DNA of 64,000 nucleotides from Periplaneta americana (Eukaryota > Arthropoda > Insecta > Blattodea > Blattidae): contig NC_091132.1 in the NCBI RefSeq assembly GCF_040183065.1, forward strand, positions 163,733,102 through 163,797,101, given 5' to 3'. Below are positions 33,600-44,413 of the stretch, in pieces; position 1 is the first letter of the stretch; every line of letters begins with the position of its first letter. Under the pieces are notes generated by a model that worked only from the letters and a program-made list of their open reading frames with translations, was not told the DNA's origin and searched no databases. The translations under genes were made by a program, and so were the position numbers.

Positions 33600-34345
33600 A
33601 CTGCACTATATCATAATAAGAAAAATTAATATTGTGTTGAATCTTTCTTATGTCCCAGCCACTAATAAATAAATAAAAAATACTTCGAAAATGCCTTGGA
33701 TTTAAAGTACCTTTTGAGTAGTAGATAACTGATGTGATCACTGGGAGAGCTGTAAGCCCATCCAGCCCACACTAAATACGTACCTTATATACGAAAATCG
33801 TAGTGCGTGAACGAAGAATACCGCCATATTTCTTTAATGTAACAGTGGGTTTCAGTGTTGCCAACATAGTAATAATATACACACCTAATCTAACCTAAAC
33901 TAGCCTTTCTCATAATACTACACACCTAATCAAACCTAACCTAACCTGCGATATTATACACACCTAATCAAACCTAACCTAACCTGTGACATAAAACTAC
34001 ACACTTGTAGTAACGTTCCTCACACTTAGTACCATTTCGTTTACATGTATTGCTGGCTCTGCCAATCGTGTCAGTTTCCATCTAGTGGAAGTGGATCGTA
34101 CTGATACTACTAATTTTAAGAAGAAGCAATGGCGACTTTTGTAATAATTACATTTTACATGTTTCCCGATATACTAAATATGTTAATGTAGTAATAATTC
34201 TCTATATATGGTACAGTAAGATTTTAAATATGTTGTGGTTGTGTTAAAAGTATTGAAAATTGATTTATAGCGGCACATTGGCATCGTCAAAAGTGTACAA
34301 TATTAGTTCAGTGGCCGGTGGATACTCTACATTGACTTAATCTTA
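33600..34345. other. Intronic sequence containing a small minisatellite
   Basis: Apart from the CCTAA-bearing tandem repeat at 33877-34012 I see no exon or element ends. Confidence 0.35.
33877..34012. repeat. ~40-bp minisatellite with telomere-like CCTAA units
   Basis: Three imperfect units contain ACACACCTAATCAAACC followed in two of them by TAACCTAACCTG. The core has two CCTAA units, the complement of the insect telomere repeat TTAGG. It is too short to be a telomeric insertion proper. Confidence 0.6.
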
Positions 34346-35397
34346 TGCTGGGTTGCAAGAAAATAGACCTATAAATAATGTATTCCTCCATTAGTTAGTG
34401 GACCTTTAAAGTTAGTGGATTGTCGGGTTGCAGAAGAGGAATTTAACAGGTCACTAGCTACTGGATTGTTAACCAAACATCTTTGGATTTCAAAAGTGAC
34501 GCAATAGGACATGAAGGAATAAAAAGTGAACATCGGCTGGTAGACTGATGTGAAGCATTGCTTTTATTGTTGTCAAAATTTGCAATAAATAGCTTTTAGA
34601 CTAATACAAACCAGGAAGAAATCAGGAACAGAAGTTTCAGTGAGAAAGATAAATATGCCTATTTGTAATTTATTAGAAATAGCGTACGAGTGAATTAATT
34701 CTATAGAAAATAAAAAGACACTACAGAGCACATAACCTCGAAGTCAGAAGATGAACTAGGTCTGTAATAAAGAAATAAATAATAACTTCGTGAATCGAAG
34801 AATTAATGAATAAATAAGTAATCAAGTTACCGTATATTGACAGCTAAGAAGAGATACCTCTATCTACAAAATTGGTAATTTAGTTTAAGTAACTTACATT
34901 ATTATTATTTACATTAACTTCATTATCATCATGTTCACAAAATTGGACAGTGTACTAATATATTGTTCTCGAATAGAAGATCTTGCAAAGCATAAACATA
35001 TATAACAAGTTTGTCTATTTTGAGAATATAATTTCTAAAATAGTTTTCTTTATTTACCTGTAAATCTACAGATACGAGACTTTTTAGCCATCGATATGCA
35101 AAATAATTTAAAATCGTGTATATAGGCCTATTATATAAAATATCGCATGCCTGAATCTCATACAGGTAACATTATGATTAATCAAATTATATAAACTACT
35201 CGCCAATACACAAAATGTACGTAAAATGTCTGTCTAACGAAGGAATAAATATTATTATAGGAGGGAAATCAGATCTCTAAGTTTGTGAATCCTTTAACGA
35301 ACCAATAACACTAAAGATGTTTCTTGCAACGGGTCTTTCGAACTTATTTGTCCGTTAGCAGCTAACAAAGGAATAAATGCGTTCTTGCAACCCACCA
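34346..35397 (+). mobile_element. PIF/Harbinger-like element with TTA duplication
   Basis: The ends read TGCTGGGTTGCAAGAA (left) and TGGTGGGTTGCAAGAACG (right, inward), flanked by TTA at 34343-34345 and 35398-35400. The 1052-bp interior has no transposase. It ends only 56 bp from the donor of the exon at 35454. A second copy, inverted and interrupted, begins at 63283. Confidence 0.78.
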
Positions 35398-35453
35398 TTA
35401 AAGACTCAATATGAGGATAGTTAAGAAAAGCACAATTAATAAACTTCACTCAC

Positions 35454-35564
35454 CTCCAGTTCACACTTCATCATAGGAAACGTGATGGGGTCTTTAGTTT
35501 CTTCAATTTTGACATCGCATTTGAAATCACAGCTGGAGTCGTGACTTTCCATTGCAGTGTCTTT
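35454..35564 (-). CDS. C2H2 zinc-finger gene 1, second coding exon
   Basis: This 111-nt exon (37 codons) has a TTTTCTCTGCAG acceptor and a GTGAGTGAAG donor and is phase 0. It encodes KDTAMESHDSSCDFKCDV followed by KIEETKDPITFPMMKCELE. The acidic stretches with KIEE/KCE repeats are typical of leader exons in insect C2H2 genes. Confidence 0.85.
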
Positions 35565-36159
35565 CTGCAGAGAAAACACATGTATAACAAATTTCCAATA
35601 TTTCATTTTGTTGGAAGATCAATCCATTTGTTGCAGTCCTTAAATCAGTGCCTGCAAGCTGACACTTAGCTCCTAGTTCTTTCGAAGACGAGTAACACAC
35701 GGAATTAAGCAAATTACATAGGAAGAGTTCGCGGGAAAAACGATGACTGTCATAATTTTCTTAACGTTAATGTCATTATGTAATTCAATGGATCACTAGG
35801 AAATTTAATGTTGTTCTTATGAAAAATGGTGAAAAGGAGAATTATCACCATGAATACAGTAATCCTTTCCTTTACTTTCTATAGAAATTAGACTCAATTA
35901 GATCATTATATAATCCTTAACAGAAATGTGACATTCGTTTTTCCCGCGAACTCTTCATATGATTCAATCAGCAAAGTTCATGTTGATGATAGAGCACAAA
36001 GTATCCATTCAAGATATATGTAAATTAATTTGTAATGAATCTGATGGACTCTTACAGCATGGAATTGAGGCAATCACAAGCATAAACCGACTTCTGACAA
36101 TTTCATAACACTCATTCTATAACTCCCCTCCACGTGTATAACTGTATAATATATCTCAA
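35565..36159. other. Intron 1 of zinc-finger gene 1, nothing recognised
   Basis: This is the start of the 8.5 kb first coding intron, AT-rich with no element boundary. Confidence 0.35.
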
Positions 36160-36503
36160 GTGTATCGTCGAATTTATCTCGGGCATTTTAGGTCTTATAA
36201 ATTGTGTGTTTGTGTGTGTGAGTGTGTATATTCCCCTTATGTTACGTAACTGATTTTGATTATGTGTAATTTTCTACTTTATTTTATATATTACATAACC
36301 GATCTTGACTATTTGTAATTTTATATTATGTAACTGATCTTGATTATTGTAATTTTCTACTATATTTTATGTAATTTCTAAGGTATTTTCTTATGTGTTG
36401 TTTTGTAATCAAATTTTGTACTTCATGTATATTATTCAAACCTGGTTGAGTGGAAGAGAAGGCCTCATGGCCTTAACTCTGCCAGGCAAAATAAACCTAC
36501 TAC
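36160..36503 (+). mobile_element. LINE/SINE 3' end, TGGTTGAGTGG family
   Basis: An AT-rich 3' UTR-like tract ends in TGGTTGAGTGGAAGAGAAGG, CCTTAACTCTGCCAGG, AAAATAAACC and a short ACT/ATT tail. The same terminal sequence occurs inverted at 63541-63660 with a long ATT tail, identifying it as a dispersed retroelement 3' end. Confidence 0.65.
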
Positions 36504-36524
36504 TATTACTACGTGCTGCCCACG

Positions 36525-36620
36525 GTTTGCTGCCAATTCATCCAGGAGCATTTTCATCCTCGAAAAAGTCGTCCATTGGCTAATTTGCCCAAAATAATTA
36601 ATCCAAAAGAAAGTTTAACC
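36525..36620. repeat. Dispersed repeat shared with 58375-58480
   Basis: The block from TTCATCCAGGAGCATTTTCA to AGAAAGTTTAACCAAAG matches the reverse complement of 58375-58480 with about 15% mismatch by eye. Element type unknown. Confidence 0.6.
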
Positions 36621-37015
36621 AAAGAAAATAGTCCGAAATTTATAATACTTGTGTAAATATGTCTGGAGCTGTATGGAACGTAGAGCTGTGCGTTTTCCCT
36701 TTCAAGCCTGCCTGCCCCGTGTCATTCAGAATACTCTGGCATTCCGCTCTTGACCATGTAAACAACAGGCCGAGCGCAAGCTTGCCTGACAGTACCCGCT
36801 CCTTCTCATAAACCCGAGTCACACGGGGATAGTTTACAGGAGTCATGTGCTTGAAGCCTCTAAACTTGATGCTATATTTGTGATCACACGGAGACATTAA
36901 ACTTGAAACCATGCTTGAAAAAAAGCGCGCTATGAATGTTGTATTCTTAGTGGTGTTTAAATTCTTGTATTCTGTTATCGTTAATAAAAATCAATAGTGA
37001 ACTGGCATTTTTAGT

Positions 37016-37243
37016 ATGGTGAAACTGAAGATGCCACCAGCACATATTCAAGCATGTGTGCAGCTAATTGGCGCCTTGTTATTGTATGAATTACAAAATA
37101 TTCTTGAAAAAAAGGAAAAGAGAACATGGGTTAAGAAATGGATTCGTACAAGAATTATGCACGGTGCATCTAATACCTTGTTGAAAGAATTAGCTGAAGA
37201 AGATCCTGCAGAATACAGGAAGCGTATCAGAATGAGTCCTGTT
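37016..37243 (+). pseudogene. Harbinger transposase, N-terminal fragment
   Basis: About 75 codons from ATG 37016 contain KRTWVKKWIRTRIMHGASNT and LLKELAEEDPAEYRKRIRMS. This matches the conserved N-terminal segment of HARBI1-like transposases (R.WWVRP-x-R ... L..EL...D...Y.R.FRM). Homology stops near 37243, where the frame runs into antisense of the Myb gene. The DDE catalytic core is missing. Confidence 0.85.
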
Positions 37244-37452
37244 TCAAGGGTTTTAAACTTTTTTCGAACCACTTCTACGTCTATGTTTTCGAAACCTTGT
37301 TCCATGAGTTCACTTACTAGTTTCTGGAATAATAACTCCCGCTTGTTTTTATTGAGGTATTCTTTGTCACGTATATTCCACAGAAGTTCATACTTCTCAT
37401 ACACTTCCAAAAACTTTATGATATCGTTGGAATTCCACTTAGGGGCGCTCAT
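37240..37452 (-). pseudogene. Harbinger Myb/SANT-like protein, N-terminal fragment
   Basis: From ATG 37452 the frame reads MSAPKWNSNDIIKFLEVYEK, then YELLWNIRDKEYLNKNKREL and LFQKLVSELMEQGFENIDV. This is a MADF/Myb-SANT-like DNA-binding fold, as in the accessory protein of Harbinger elements. Past residue ~71 it continues as antisense of the transposase, so its C-terminus is lost. Confidence 0.82.
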
Positions 37453-37807
37453 TATTAATAATTATTAATTTACTTCGACAATAGGCCTGAAACTACAAAC
37501 TTTCTACTTGTCAAGTTGCTACAAGTTCGCATTCACACGCGAGAAGTGGTGGAGTTAAGTTGGTAACGTGACGGGAAAGTGGACACAAAAGTTGACGGGT
37601 CGTCAACTCAAATTCTGCTTGGCCGCCAAGTCACAACTTGACTGTCTCGACCATATCACACGGGGAAAGTTGAAGGAAAGTCGACTTGCTCCAAGCACTT
37701 GACTCCTGTAAACTATCCCCGTGTGAATTAGCCTATACAAAGCGTAGTATGACCCAAGCGAGCCCAGTGGGTTGTTACGAAGCCTGTGTTCAGTTTAACT
37801 GTAGGCT

Positions 37808-38147
37808 ATGGATTCTCAACAAGTGCAAGACAAGTTAAGATGCGGAGAGGAGACTATGTTTGGTTAATGGAAATAGGAATGGATCTGAAGCCTGGAAATA
37901 ATTCTCTTGTGTAAATGAAAAAGAAACGCTAAAACCAGAGGGTGCTGCGAAATGCAATACGTGTCGGAAGATTTTAAAAGTGAAAACAGGTACCTCAGGC
38001 ATGTTGCGTCATATATTATGTAAAGTGGAAAGAAATGTTCAAGACGGGTAAAATATTTTGAAAACTGATTTTTTAGTGGAAAGGCGTGTGGAAATGTGCG
38101 CGAAAGACTTGAGACCATATTCTACTGTGGAAGGGGAAGGATTCTTA
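37808..38147 (+). pseudogene. hAT transposase N-terminus with BED finger
   Basis: From MDSQQVQDKLRCGEE the translation runs, with stops and a frame change, into AAKCNTCRKILKVKTGTSGM and LRHILCK (BED zinc finger: C-x2-C ... H), then CAKDLRPYSTVEGEGFL, the conserved segment after the BED domain in hAT/ZBED proteins. It is cut at 38147 by the TTA-flanked element; its continuation is at 39199. Confidence 0.75.
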
Positions 38148-39198
38148 AGGCCCATTCACAATGAAAATTAAACATAACCGTAACATAAACACAGAAGTTT
38201 GCGCCCAGGCTACCAAATGGGATCATTCACAATGATTCACATAAGCATTGACATAAACATTATCGTAAGACGTTAACATGAAAGTTTGCAAACTCCAAAC
38301 TTTCATGCTTATGCTTACGTGATTTGCAAACAGAATACAATCGTGGAGCGCTGAAGTATACGACAGAATATGAGGAAATGGCGTCGTTGTTATGTTTCCA
38401 TGGTTACCAAGTATGTTTGCTGTTATATTTATGTTCCCATCGTGAATGATGGTATGATTTCTTGATTTTACCACAATGAACATTAAACATAAACATAACG
38501 TAAGCATAAAACCTTGTGTCCATGTTATTTAATGAAAGCATTCACAATGAATTACATAAGCATAAACTTAATCTTAATCATAAGACATTAACATGAGAAT
38601 TTGCAAACTCCAAACTTTCATGCTTATGTTTATGCGATTTGGAAACAGTACACAAGCGGAAAGCGTGTTTTCACTTTTTGTTTAACATCTCATGGGCTTT
38701 GCCTACAGGCAATATTTTGATCTATTGGCCGTGATCATAGCTAGGCGCGCAACATGGAATCATATGACGAAAAGTTGATTACTTTACATCTCCGTTTCTT
38801 TGATTTCAAGTGTTGAAAGCCATATACTGATGCCATTGTAGTTATTAGAAACATAAATTGAATAGCTACATCGTCAGTCATTGTGCAATTCTCCATTTTT
38901 ATGTAATAGATTCTGTAGTTTTGTTGATTCCGTATGTTTGTTTCCACACACGTGTTATGTTTACGTTATGTTTAATTTTCATTGTGAATGGGCCTTGGCT
39001 ACTTAAGTTTGTGGTATATGTTTATGTGCTTATGTTAATGTTTACGTTATGTTTAATTTTCATTGTGAATGAGCCTTTACGTTTACATTCTTAAGTCAAC
39101 GCTTACGTTATGTTTAATTTTCATTGTGAATGAGCCTTTACGTTTACATTCTTAAGTCAACGCTTACGTTATGTTTAATTTTCATTGTGAATGAGCCT
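38148..39198. mobile_element. TIR element inserted in a hAT gene, AGGCYCATTCACAATG family
   Basis: The ends read AGGCCCATTCACAATG (left) and AGGCTCATTCACAATG (right, inward), both continuing AAAATTAAACATAAC, with TTA on both sides (38145-38147, 39199-39201). The interior carries many dispersed copies of CATTCACAATGAAAATTAAA and ACATAAGCATAAAC motifs, and a tandem ~61-bp unit near the right end. No transposase. The TTA duplication suggests PIF/Harbinger; a TTAA reading (piggyBac) is not excluded. Confidence 0.8.
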
Positions 39199-39235
39199 TT
39201 AACGTTAAGACAGGCCCTATTGGATATATTTTTTT
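39199..39235 (+). pseudogene. hAT transposase continuation after the insertion
   Basis: Bases after the element read TTA ACG TTA AGA CAG GCC CTA TTG GAT, giving LTLRQALLD. Placed after EGF at 38144 this restores the EGFL.L.QALLDI pattern of hAT proteins. One TTA is the target duplication. Confidence 0.65.
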
Positions 39236-39724
39236 CTCCTTAAAAACAGAATTTATTTGACCTATTTCAATAATTGAAGTTTTACGGGAAATAAATTTTG
39301 AAATTAACAATAAAATAAACAGTTGATAGTTAACTTAGACACAACTTTTCTATTTATTGAATCCAGTACTGACTGTGAAGGCTAACTACACGTAAAACAA
39401 AAGAGAAGAGGCATGATAAGAGCCTGCCGTCCTAGGAGCAAGCTCACGTGGAACCCGACTTACAACACAACACATATACTGTTTTCGCTGTAAGAAAAAT
39501 CCTAATGTAAACACAAGCACGTGGCTGTCATACCCGTGATTGGCTCCCAGTCGAAACACTCACACGACGCAGGAAAATATAGTCCGTATTTGGAAACTAT
39601 CATCTTGTATTATTTGAAAATAAATAATTGAATTCTAGTTGTTAAATACAATGAAACATAACTTCACTCATACGTAAAACGATATGTAAAAGAAAAGCTA
39701 CTTTTATATTTTGTTATGTACTAC
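39236..39724. other. Non-coding stretch
   Basis: I see no exon. A block near 39480-39530 (TTCGCTGTAAGAAAAATCCT) recurs inverted near 41105-41150 on the other side of the Helitron. Confidence 0.35.
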
Positions 39725-40700
39725 TAGCCGTACTCATGCACTCCGCTGCACCTGTTAGAAATAAATATAAAGTAATTACTACATTAAAATAGGACGTTTG
39801 ATCCAGGGAACATTCGTATTGATAGAAGGATAAATCGTTTAATATGTTACTTAATTTAAATATTATTTAAACAATTAAAATGCGGTCATTTTGGTCCAGA
39901 GAGCAATCATTTGGTGCAATGACAATACCTTTAATATGTTTCTTAATTGTTATTACATGCAACCATTGTTTAATGAAGATTGACATATCATTTAGTTTTA
40001 ATGTGTATACTTTATATTCTTTGCTATATGTTTCAGAAGTTCTGTAATAACATTGTAAAATTATGTCCATCTAGAGAAACTACACTTTCCATTGGTGAAA
40101 TAATAATTAAACAATTAATTAGCTTCCGATATTACTTCATACAAACACAGAAACATTCTCTGTAGGCTATGTTTAATAGCTTTCGATTGTTGTTGTCCAA
40201 GGCCCCTTACAGACGAAGTCATTTGTTTTTATTTCAGTACAGCGCCTTAGATGGCGTTGTTATTGTAATTTTAAACTCATTTATCTCATTAAATATCAGT
40301 CCTATCAAAATTTTACAAAGAATAAAACTTATCGGAAATTATTTTTAAAGAAACGTTTGTTATGTAACATTTTTCATGAAAATCAATAATAAGCGAGATA
40401 TTTCGATTTATTTAATTCAGGCCCCCTTATAACCCTCCTTTTAAACTATTTTGAATGCCATATAGCCTAAAATCTAAGTTACAACGAACTTAATTTATAT
40501 TCCAATTTTCATATAAATCGGTTCAGCCATTATCGCATGAAAAGGTAACAAACATCCAGACAGACAGACATACAAACAAAAATTTCAAAACAGCGATTTT
40601 CGGTTTCAGGATGGTTAATTATACATGTTAACACCAATTATTTTTGGAAAATCGAAAATTACCAGAAAAATTTTGGCTACAGATTTATTATTAGTATAGA
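39725..40700 (-). mobile_element. Non-autonomous Helitron, copy 2 (inverted)
   Basis: On the minus strand it begins TCTATACTAATAATAAATCT and ends GAGTACGGCTAG between A and T. Just inside the 3' end is a GTGCAGCGGAGTGCA hairpin-forming segment, the usual Helitron 3' hairpin. It shares its interior with copy 1 (20630-21787) but lacks some internal blocks. No Rep/helicase. Confidence 0.9.
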
Positions 40701-41446
40701 TTAACTCGGATGAATACCAACAGTAATACCGAGGTAGTCTGTTCTTGTAAGAAGCTGGCGTCACTTGGTCTCGTAGTTGTTCACGTTAGCACGTGGTACT
40801 GAAGTATGGCTTCTGCATCCTCGGTGTGTGTGGTTATTAAACATAAGAGTGGAAACCCTCTCAAAAGCGGAGAAAAACAAATAGTCTTAAATGTATATAA
40901 TAAGTTATGTGAGTTTTAATTAGAATAATTATAAAGTAAATGTTTCCTAAGCAAATGAATGCATAGCAGTGAGGTTAGGCCTACTTGACGAGTGACAGGA
41001 AATATTTAACATGAAACAGAATGTACAACAGTAGGCGGGAACATATACTGAGTATCTATGGCGCCAAACAGCGGCCAATAAAGCCTCATTTCAGTCACAT
41101 GCTATTGTTTATATTAGGATTTTTCTTACAGCGAAAACATTATAAACTTGCTTCTACTGTTGGGTTAAATACGCTCTTGCCTGTTCACCAGTCCAAGCAG
41201 GTCAGGCAGGCTGAATGTTGCTCTATGCACAGCTCTAATGGAATGTCCCGTCTATATACCACGTTGTAGCTCAGGACAGCTTTCGTAGGTGGAATTTCGA
41301 AGCAAGTATCATTATTCGATCAAAATCACCTTCATCATCATTGGCATGGTCATTAAAACTATCGAACATCAAAAACTGTTCACCATTATCCAAGTTGTTA
41401 ATGTGGACGGAGTTATGCAACAACGGACCAACCGACAATTTCCTTT
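40701..41446. other. Non-coding stretch
   Basis: No supported exon. The ORFs at 41021-41269 and 41289-41606 are chance frames, the second running into the LINE that starts near 41447. Confidence 0.35.
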
Positions 41447-42650
41447 TCCAATTAACTGCGGGCTAAAGCAAGGAGATGGACTGTCACCTTTACTTTTTAA
41501 CTTCTCTCTAGAATATACCATTAGGAAAGTTCAGGATAACAGACAGGGTTTGGAATTGAATGGGATACATCAGCTTCTTATTTATGCAGATGACTTCAAT
41601 ATGTGAGGAGAAAATCCACAAATGATTAGAGAAAACAGGGAAATTCTACTTGAAGCACGCAAAGCAATAGGTTTCGAAGTAAATCCCAAAAAGACAAAGT
41701 ATATGATTATGTCTCTTGATGAGAATATTGCACGAAATGAAACTCTAAAAATTAGAGATTTATCCTTCGAAGAGGTGGAAAAATTCAAATATCTTGGATT
41801 TTTTTTTATTTCATTATTTTACCACGCTTTATATCAACAGCTTAGGTTATTTAGTGTCTGAATGAGATGAAGGTGATAATGCCGGTGAAATGAGTCTGGG
41901 GTCCAGCACCCATAGTTACCCAGCAATTGCTCGTAATGGGTTGAGGGAAAACCCCGGAAAAAACCTCAACCAGGTAAATTGCCCCGACCGGGAATTGAAC
42001 ACGGGCCACCTGGTTTCGCGGCCAGACGTGCTAACCGTTATTCCACAGGTGTGGACAATATCTTGGAGCAACTGTATCAAATATAAATGACACTCAGGAG
42101 GAAATGAAACGCAGAATAAATATGGGAAATGCGTGTTATTATTCGGTTGAGAAGCTTTTGTCATCTAGTCTGCTGTCAAGAAATGTGAAAGTTTCAATTT
42201 ATAAAACAGATACATTACCGGTTGTTCTGTATGGATGTGAAACTTGGACTCTCACTTTGAGAGAGGAACAGAGATTAAGGGTGTTTGAGAATAAAGTTCT
42301 TAGGAAGATATTTGGGGCTAAGAAGGATGTAGTTACAGGAGAATGGAGTTACACAACGCAGAACTGAACGCATTGTATTTAGGAACATTAAATTCAGACG
42401 TTTGAGATGGGCAAGGTATGTAGCAGGTATGGGTGAATCCAGAAATGCATATAGAGTATTAGATGGGAAGCTGGAGGGAATAGAACCTTTGGAGAGGTCG
42501 AGACGCATATGGGAGGATAATATTAAAATGGATTTGATGGAGGTGGGATATGATTGTAGAGATTGAATTAATCTTGTTCAGGATAGGAAACGATGGCTGG
42601 CTTATGTGAGATCGGCTATGAGTGTCAAGGTTCCTTAAAAACCACAATTA
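41447..42650 (+). mobile_element. RTE-like LINE, old copy split by a SINE
   Basis: It starts within RT just before [15 protein letters not shown], keeps YADD (IYADDFNM), is interrupted at 41798 by a SINE, and resumes with [17 protein letters not shown] to the C-terminal region. It has clearly more substitutions and indels than the other copies, including stops and a deletion near 42350-42390, so it is the oldest of the four. The tail grades into an AAT repeat. Confidence 0.9.
41799..42056 (-). mobile_element. tRNA-derived SINE, family 1, in an RTE-like LINE
   Basis: It is flanked by a perfect 11-bp duplication AATATCTTGGA (41788-41798, 42057-42067). On the minus strand it starts with a tRNA-like head (A box TGGAATAACGGTTAGCACGT, B box GTTCAATTCCC), then a body with CCGGGGTTTTCCCTCAACCC and ACCGGCATTATCACCTTCA, and an A-rich tail. 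The 258-bp length is typical of SINEs. Removing one duplication restores the LINE frame. Confidence 0.95.
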
Positions 42651-42655
42651 AAGTA

Positions 42656-42656
<1 letters not shown>

Positions 42657-42703
<47 letters not shown>
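42657..42703. repeat. (AAT)n(ATT)n compound microsatellite
   Basis: AAT units switch to ATT units, making a self-complementary tract at the tail of the old LINE. Confidence 0.95.
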
Positions 42704-43254
42704 TCAGTGAGTGACAATCAAAGACTATTACTAATATCGTGTAAAAGTAGCACAATTCAGCTTCAATGCAAAAGTCACTGTTAAAGTGTAATACTGAAGC
42801 TATTACAATTTCGCGCTTTCCCTTGCTGTTGTCTGTCCAGTCGAAGTGAAGAATTGTTTTTTACTAATTTTCGTTATTATTAACTAAAAAAGTCTCACAT
42901 TTCAGAAGGGCACAGCACGACCCTGTCTACCCAATGAAACCGTGTCAGCATATTAGAGCGGTAATTGTTTATATACTCGTGAAAGCACACAACTTGATTT
43001 AGAACTAGTAATAATACGAATTTTTTTTAAATACCATACAGCCTTTTAGGCCCAGAATGGCTCTTTATGTAAAAATGTAGCATATACCTTGATACGGAAA
43101 ATGTTCGTCTCTTGGTTTCATTTGTATCACAATTCAATAATAATAAAGTTTACATAGCTCAACATAGCCACTTTTAGACCGTGATGTCAGGGAAGATGTA
43201 GACTGCATCAAATTTTAAATAATCTGTATCAAGTTAGAGGGAATGCCTTCATCG
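42704..43254. other. Intron 1 of zinc-finger gene 1, nothing recognised
   Basis: AT-rich, with no exon or element ends. Confidence 0.35.
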
Positions 43255-43403
43255 ATAATTAGGTATGCCTTAATTTTCTGGGGAAATGGTAGCAAAATTG
43301 GGAGTGTGTTGATTTTGCAAAAGAAAGCCATTAGAATTCTATGTCAATCAAACTATCTTGAACATTATCGACCTCTTTTCAAATGATCAAGATATTAACT
43401 GTC

Positions 43404-43466
<63 letters not shown>

Positions 43467-43955
43467 CCTAGTCCTTTAACTCGACAAAATATAGACAATT
43501 ACTCATTAATAGCCAATATATATGATCATGAAATTAGAAATAGTGAACAAATTAATATTCCATACTGTAGATTACGTAAAACTAGTACAAATTTTTCTGT
43601 CATGGGAATGAAATTATATAATAAGCTTCCCAGTCAATATTATAAGTTACCAACCAATAGTTTCAAAGCTAGGTTTTATAATTGGCTTTTAATTAATCCT
43701 TTCTACTTTGTAGATGAGTTCCTTAACATAAATTCATACGAAATTGCTTTTTAATAAATAAAGTTATTTACATTAGTTACAATTATTACATAAGAGTGAA
43801 GTGTTTTCATTAATTTTAGAGTTTCAAAATGTTTTGTGTTTCCATTCTAATTAAACTTACTGTTTTGAATTATATGTGTATTTTCAAATGTATGTTTTTT
43901 TTTTTTTTTTTGTGACGAAGCCTATCACTGTATGTTTAATGGCTTAATAAATTGG
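43255..43955 (+). mobile_element. Jockey/CR1-like LINE 3' end with TA tract
   Basis: Reading frames give YALIFWGNGSKIGSVLILQK and KAIRILCQSNYLEHYRPLFK, the RT thumb region. After a (TA)n tract comes TRQNIDNYSL, NIPYCRLRKTSTNFSVMG and MKLYNKLPSQYYKLP, ending at FVDEFLN. It has the same architecture as the piece at 32184-32869. The two parts are out of register around the TA tract, and coding is lost. Confidence 0.75.
43411..43464. repeat. (TA)n microsatellite inside a LINE remnant
   Basis: A 54-bp perfect alternating AT tract, able to extrude a cruciform, lies in former LINE coding sequence. Confidence 0.95.
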
Positions 43956-44110
43956 ATTGAATTCTTAATCTGTAAATGGATCTCCTATATCGAGACCATA
44001 AAGATTACAACTACCAAATACTACAGCAGTGTGAGTATATTATGTGTGTGAGTAGTCATTAATAATACAGAAATGAGGAAGTAGATAAGGGGCGCAAAAT
44101 CTGATCTTAC

Positions 44111-44203
44111 ATCTGGTGAACAATTTGCCTCTTCCATGACTGAGTCATCACATGATTGTTCTGCCAAAGGGTCCATTTTCGGTTCCGTCTTGATAGCATC
44201 CAT
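44111..44203 (-). CDS. C2H2 zinc-finger gene 1, first coding exon
   Basis: The ATG at 44203 opens MDAIKTEPKMDPLAEQSCDD, continuing SVMEEANCSPD, 31 codons to a GTAAGATCAG donor at 44110. A CTTTCTTTCAG acceptor lies 5 nt upstream of the ATG, so at least one non-coding exon is expected further right. The MD.IKTEP.MDPLA opening is, from memory, common at the start of cockroach C2H2 zinc-finger proteins. KTEP resembles a sumoylation-type motif. Confidence 0.88.
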
Positions 44204-44413
44204 TACAACTGAAAGAAAGGAGTAAAAAAATTACTTGTTTGCTCTTTATAAGCTGTCAACATAGCTACATGTGCAGTTAAGTCAATAGAAACTGTGCCAT
44301 AATGTTGCGAGAAATTAAGGCCAACTGTACAGATAAGTTTGCGAATTAATAATTTCAGGAAAAAAAAAAACTTATTCTTTTTGTGGATATGGAGCTGATT
44401 GTATGTGTACGAC

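Larger units (their letters stand above)
36819..37726. mobile_element. PIF/Harbinger transposon, internally deleted
   Basis: Terminal inverted repeats of about 40 bp read TCACACGGGGATAGTTTACA inward from both sides, then GGAGTCA and GTGCTTG. Inside are the N-terminus of a Harbinger transposase (plus strand) and the Myb/SANT-like second protein (minus strand), joined tail to tail. This is the two-gene content of PIF/Harbinger with the middle removed. A matching 3-bp target duplication is not obvious. Confidence 0.88.
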
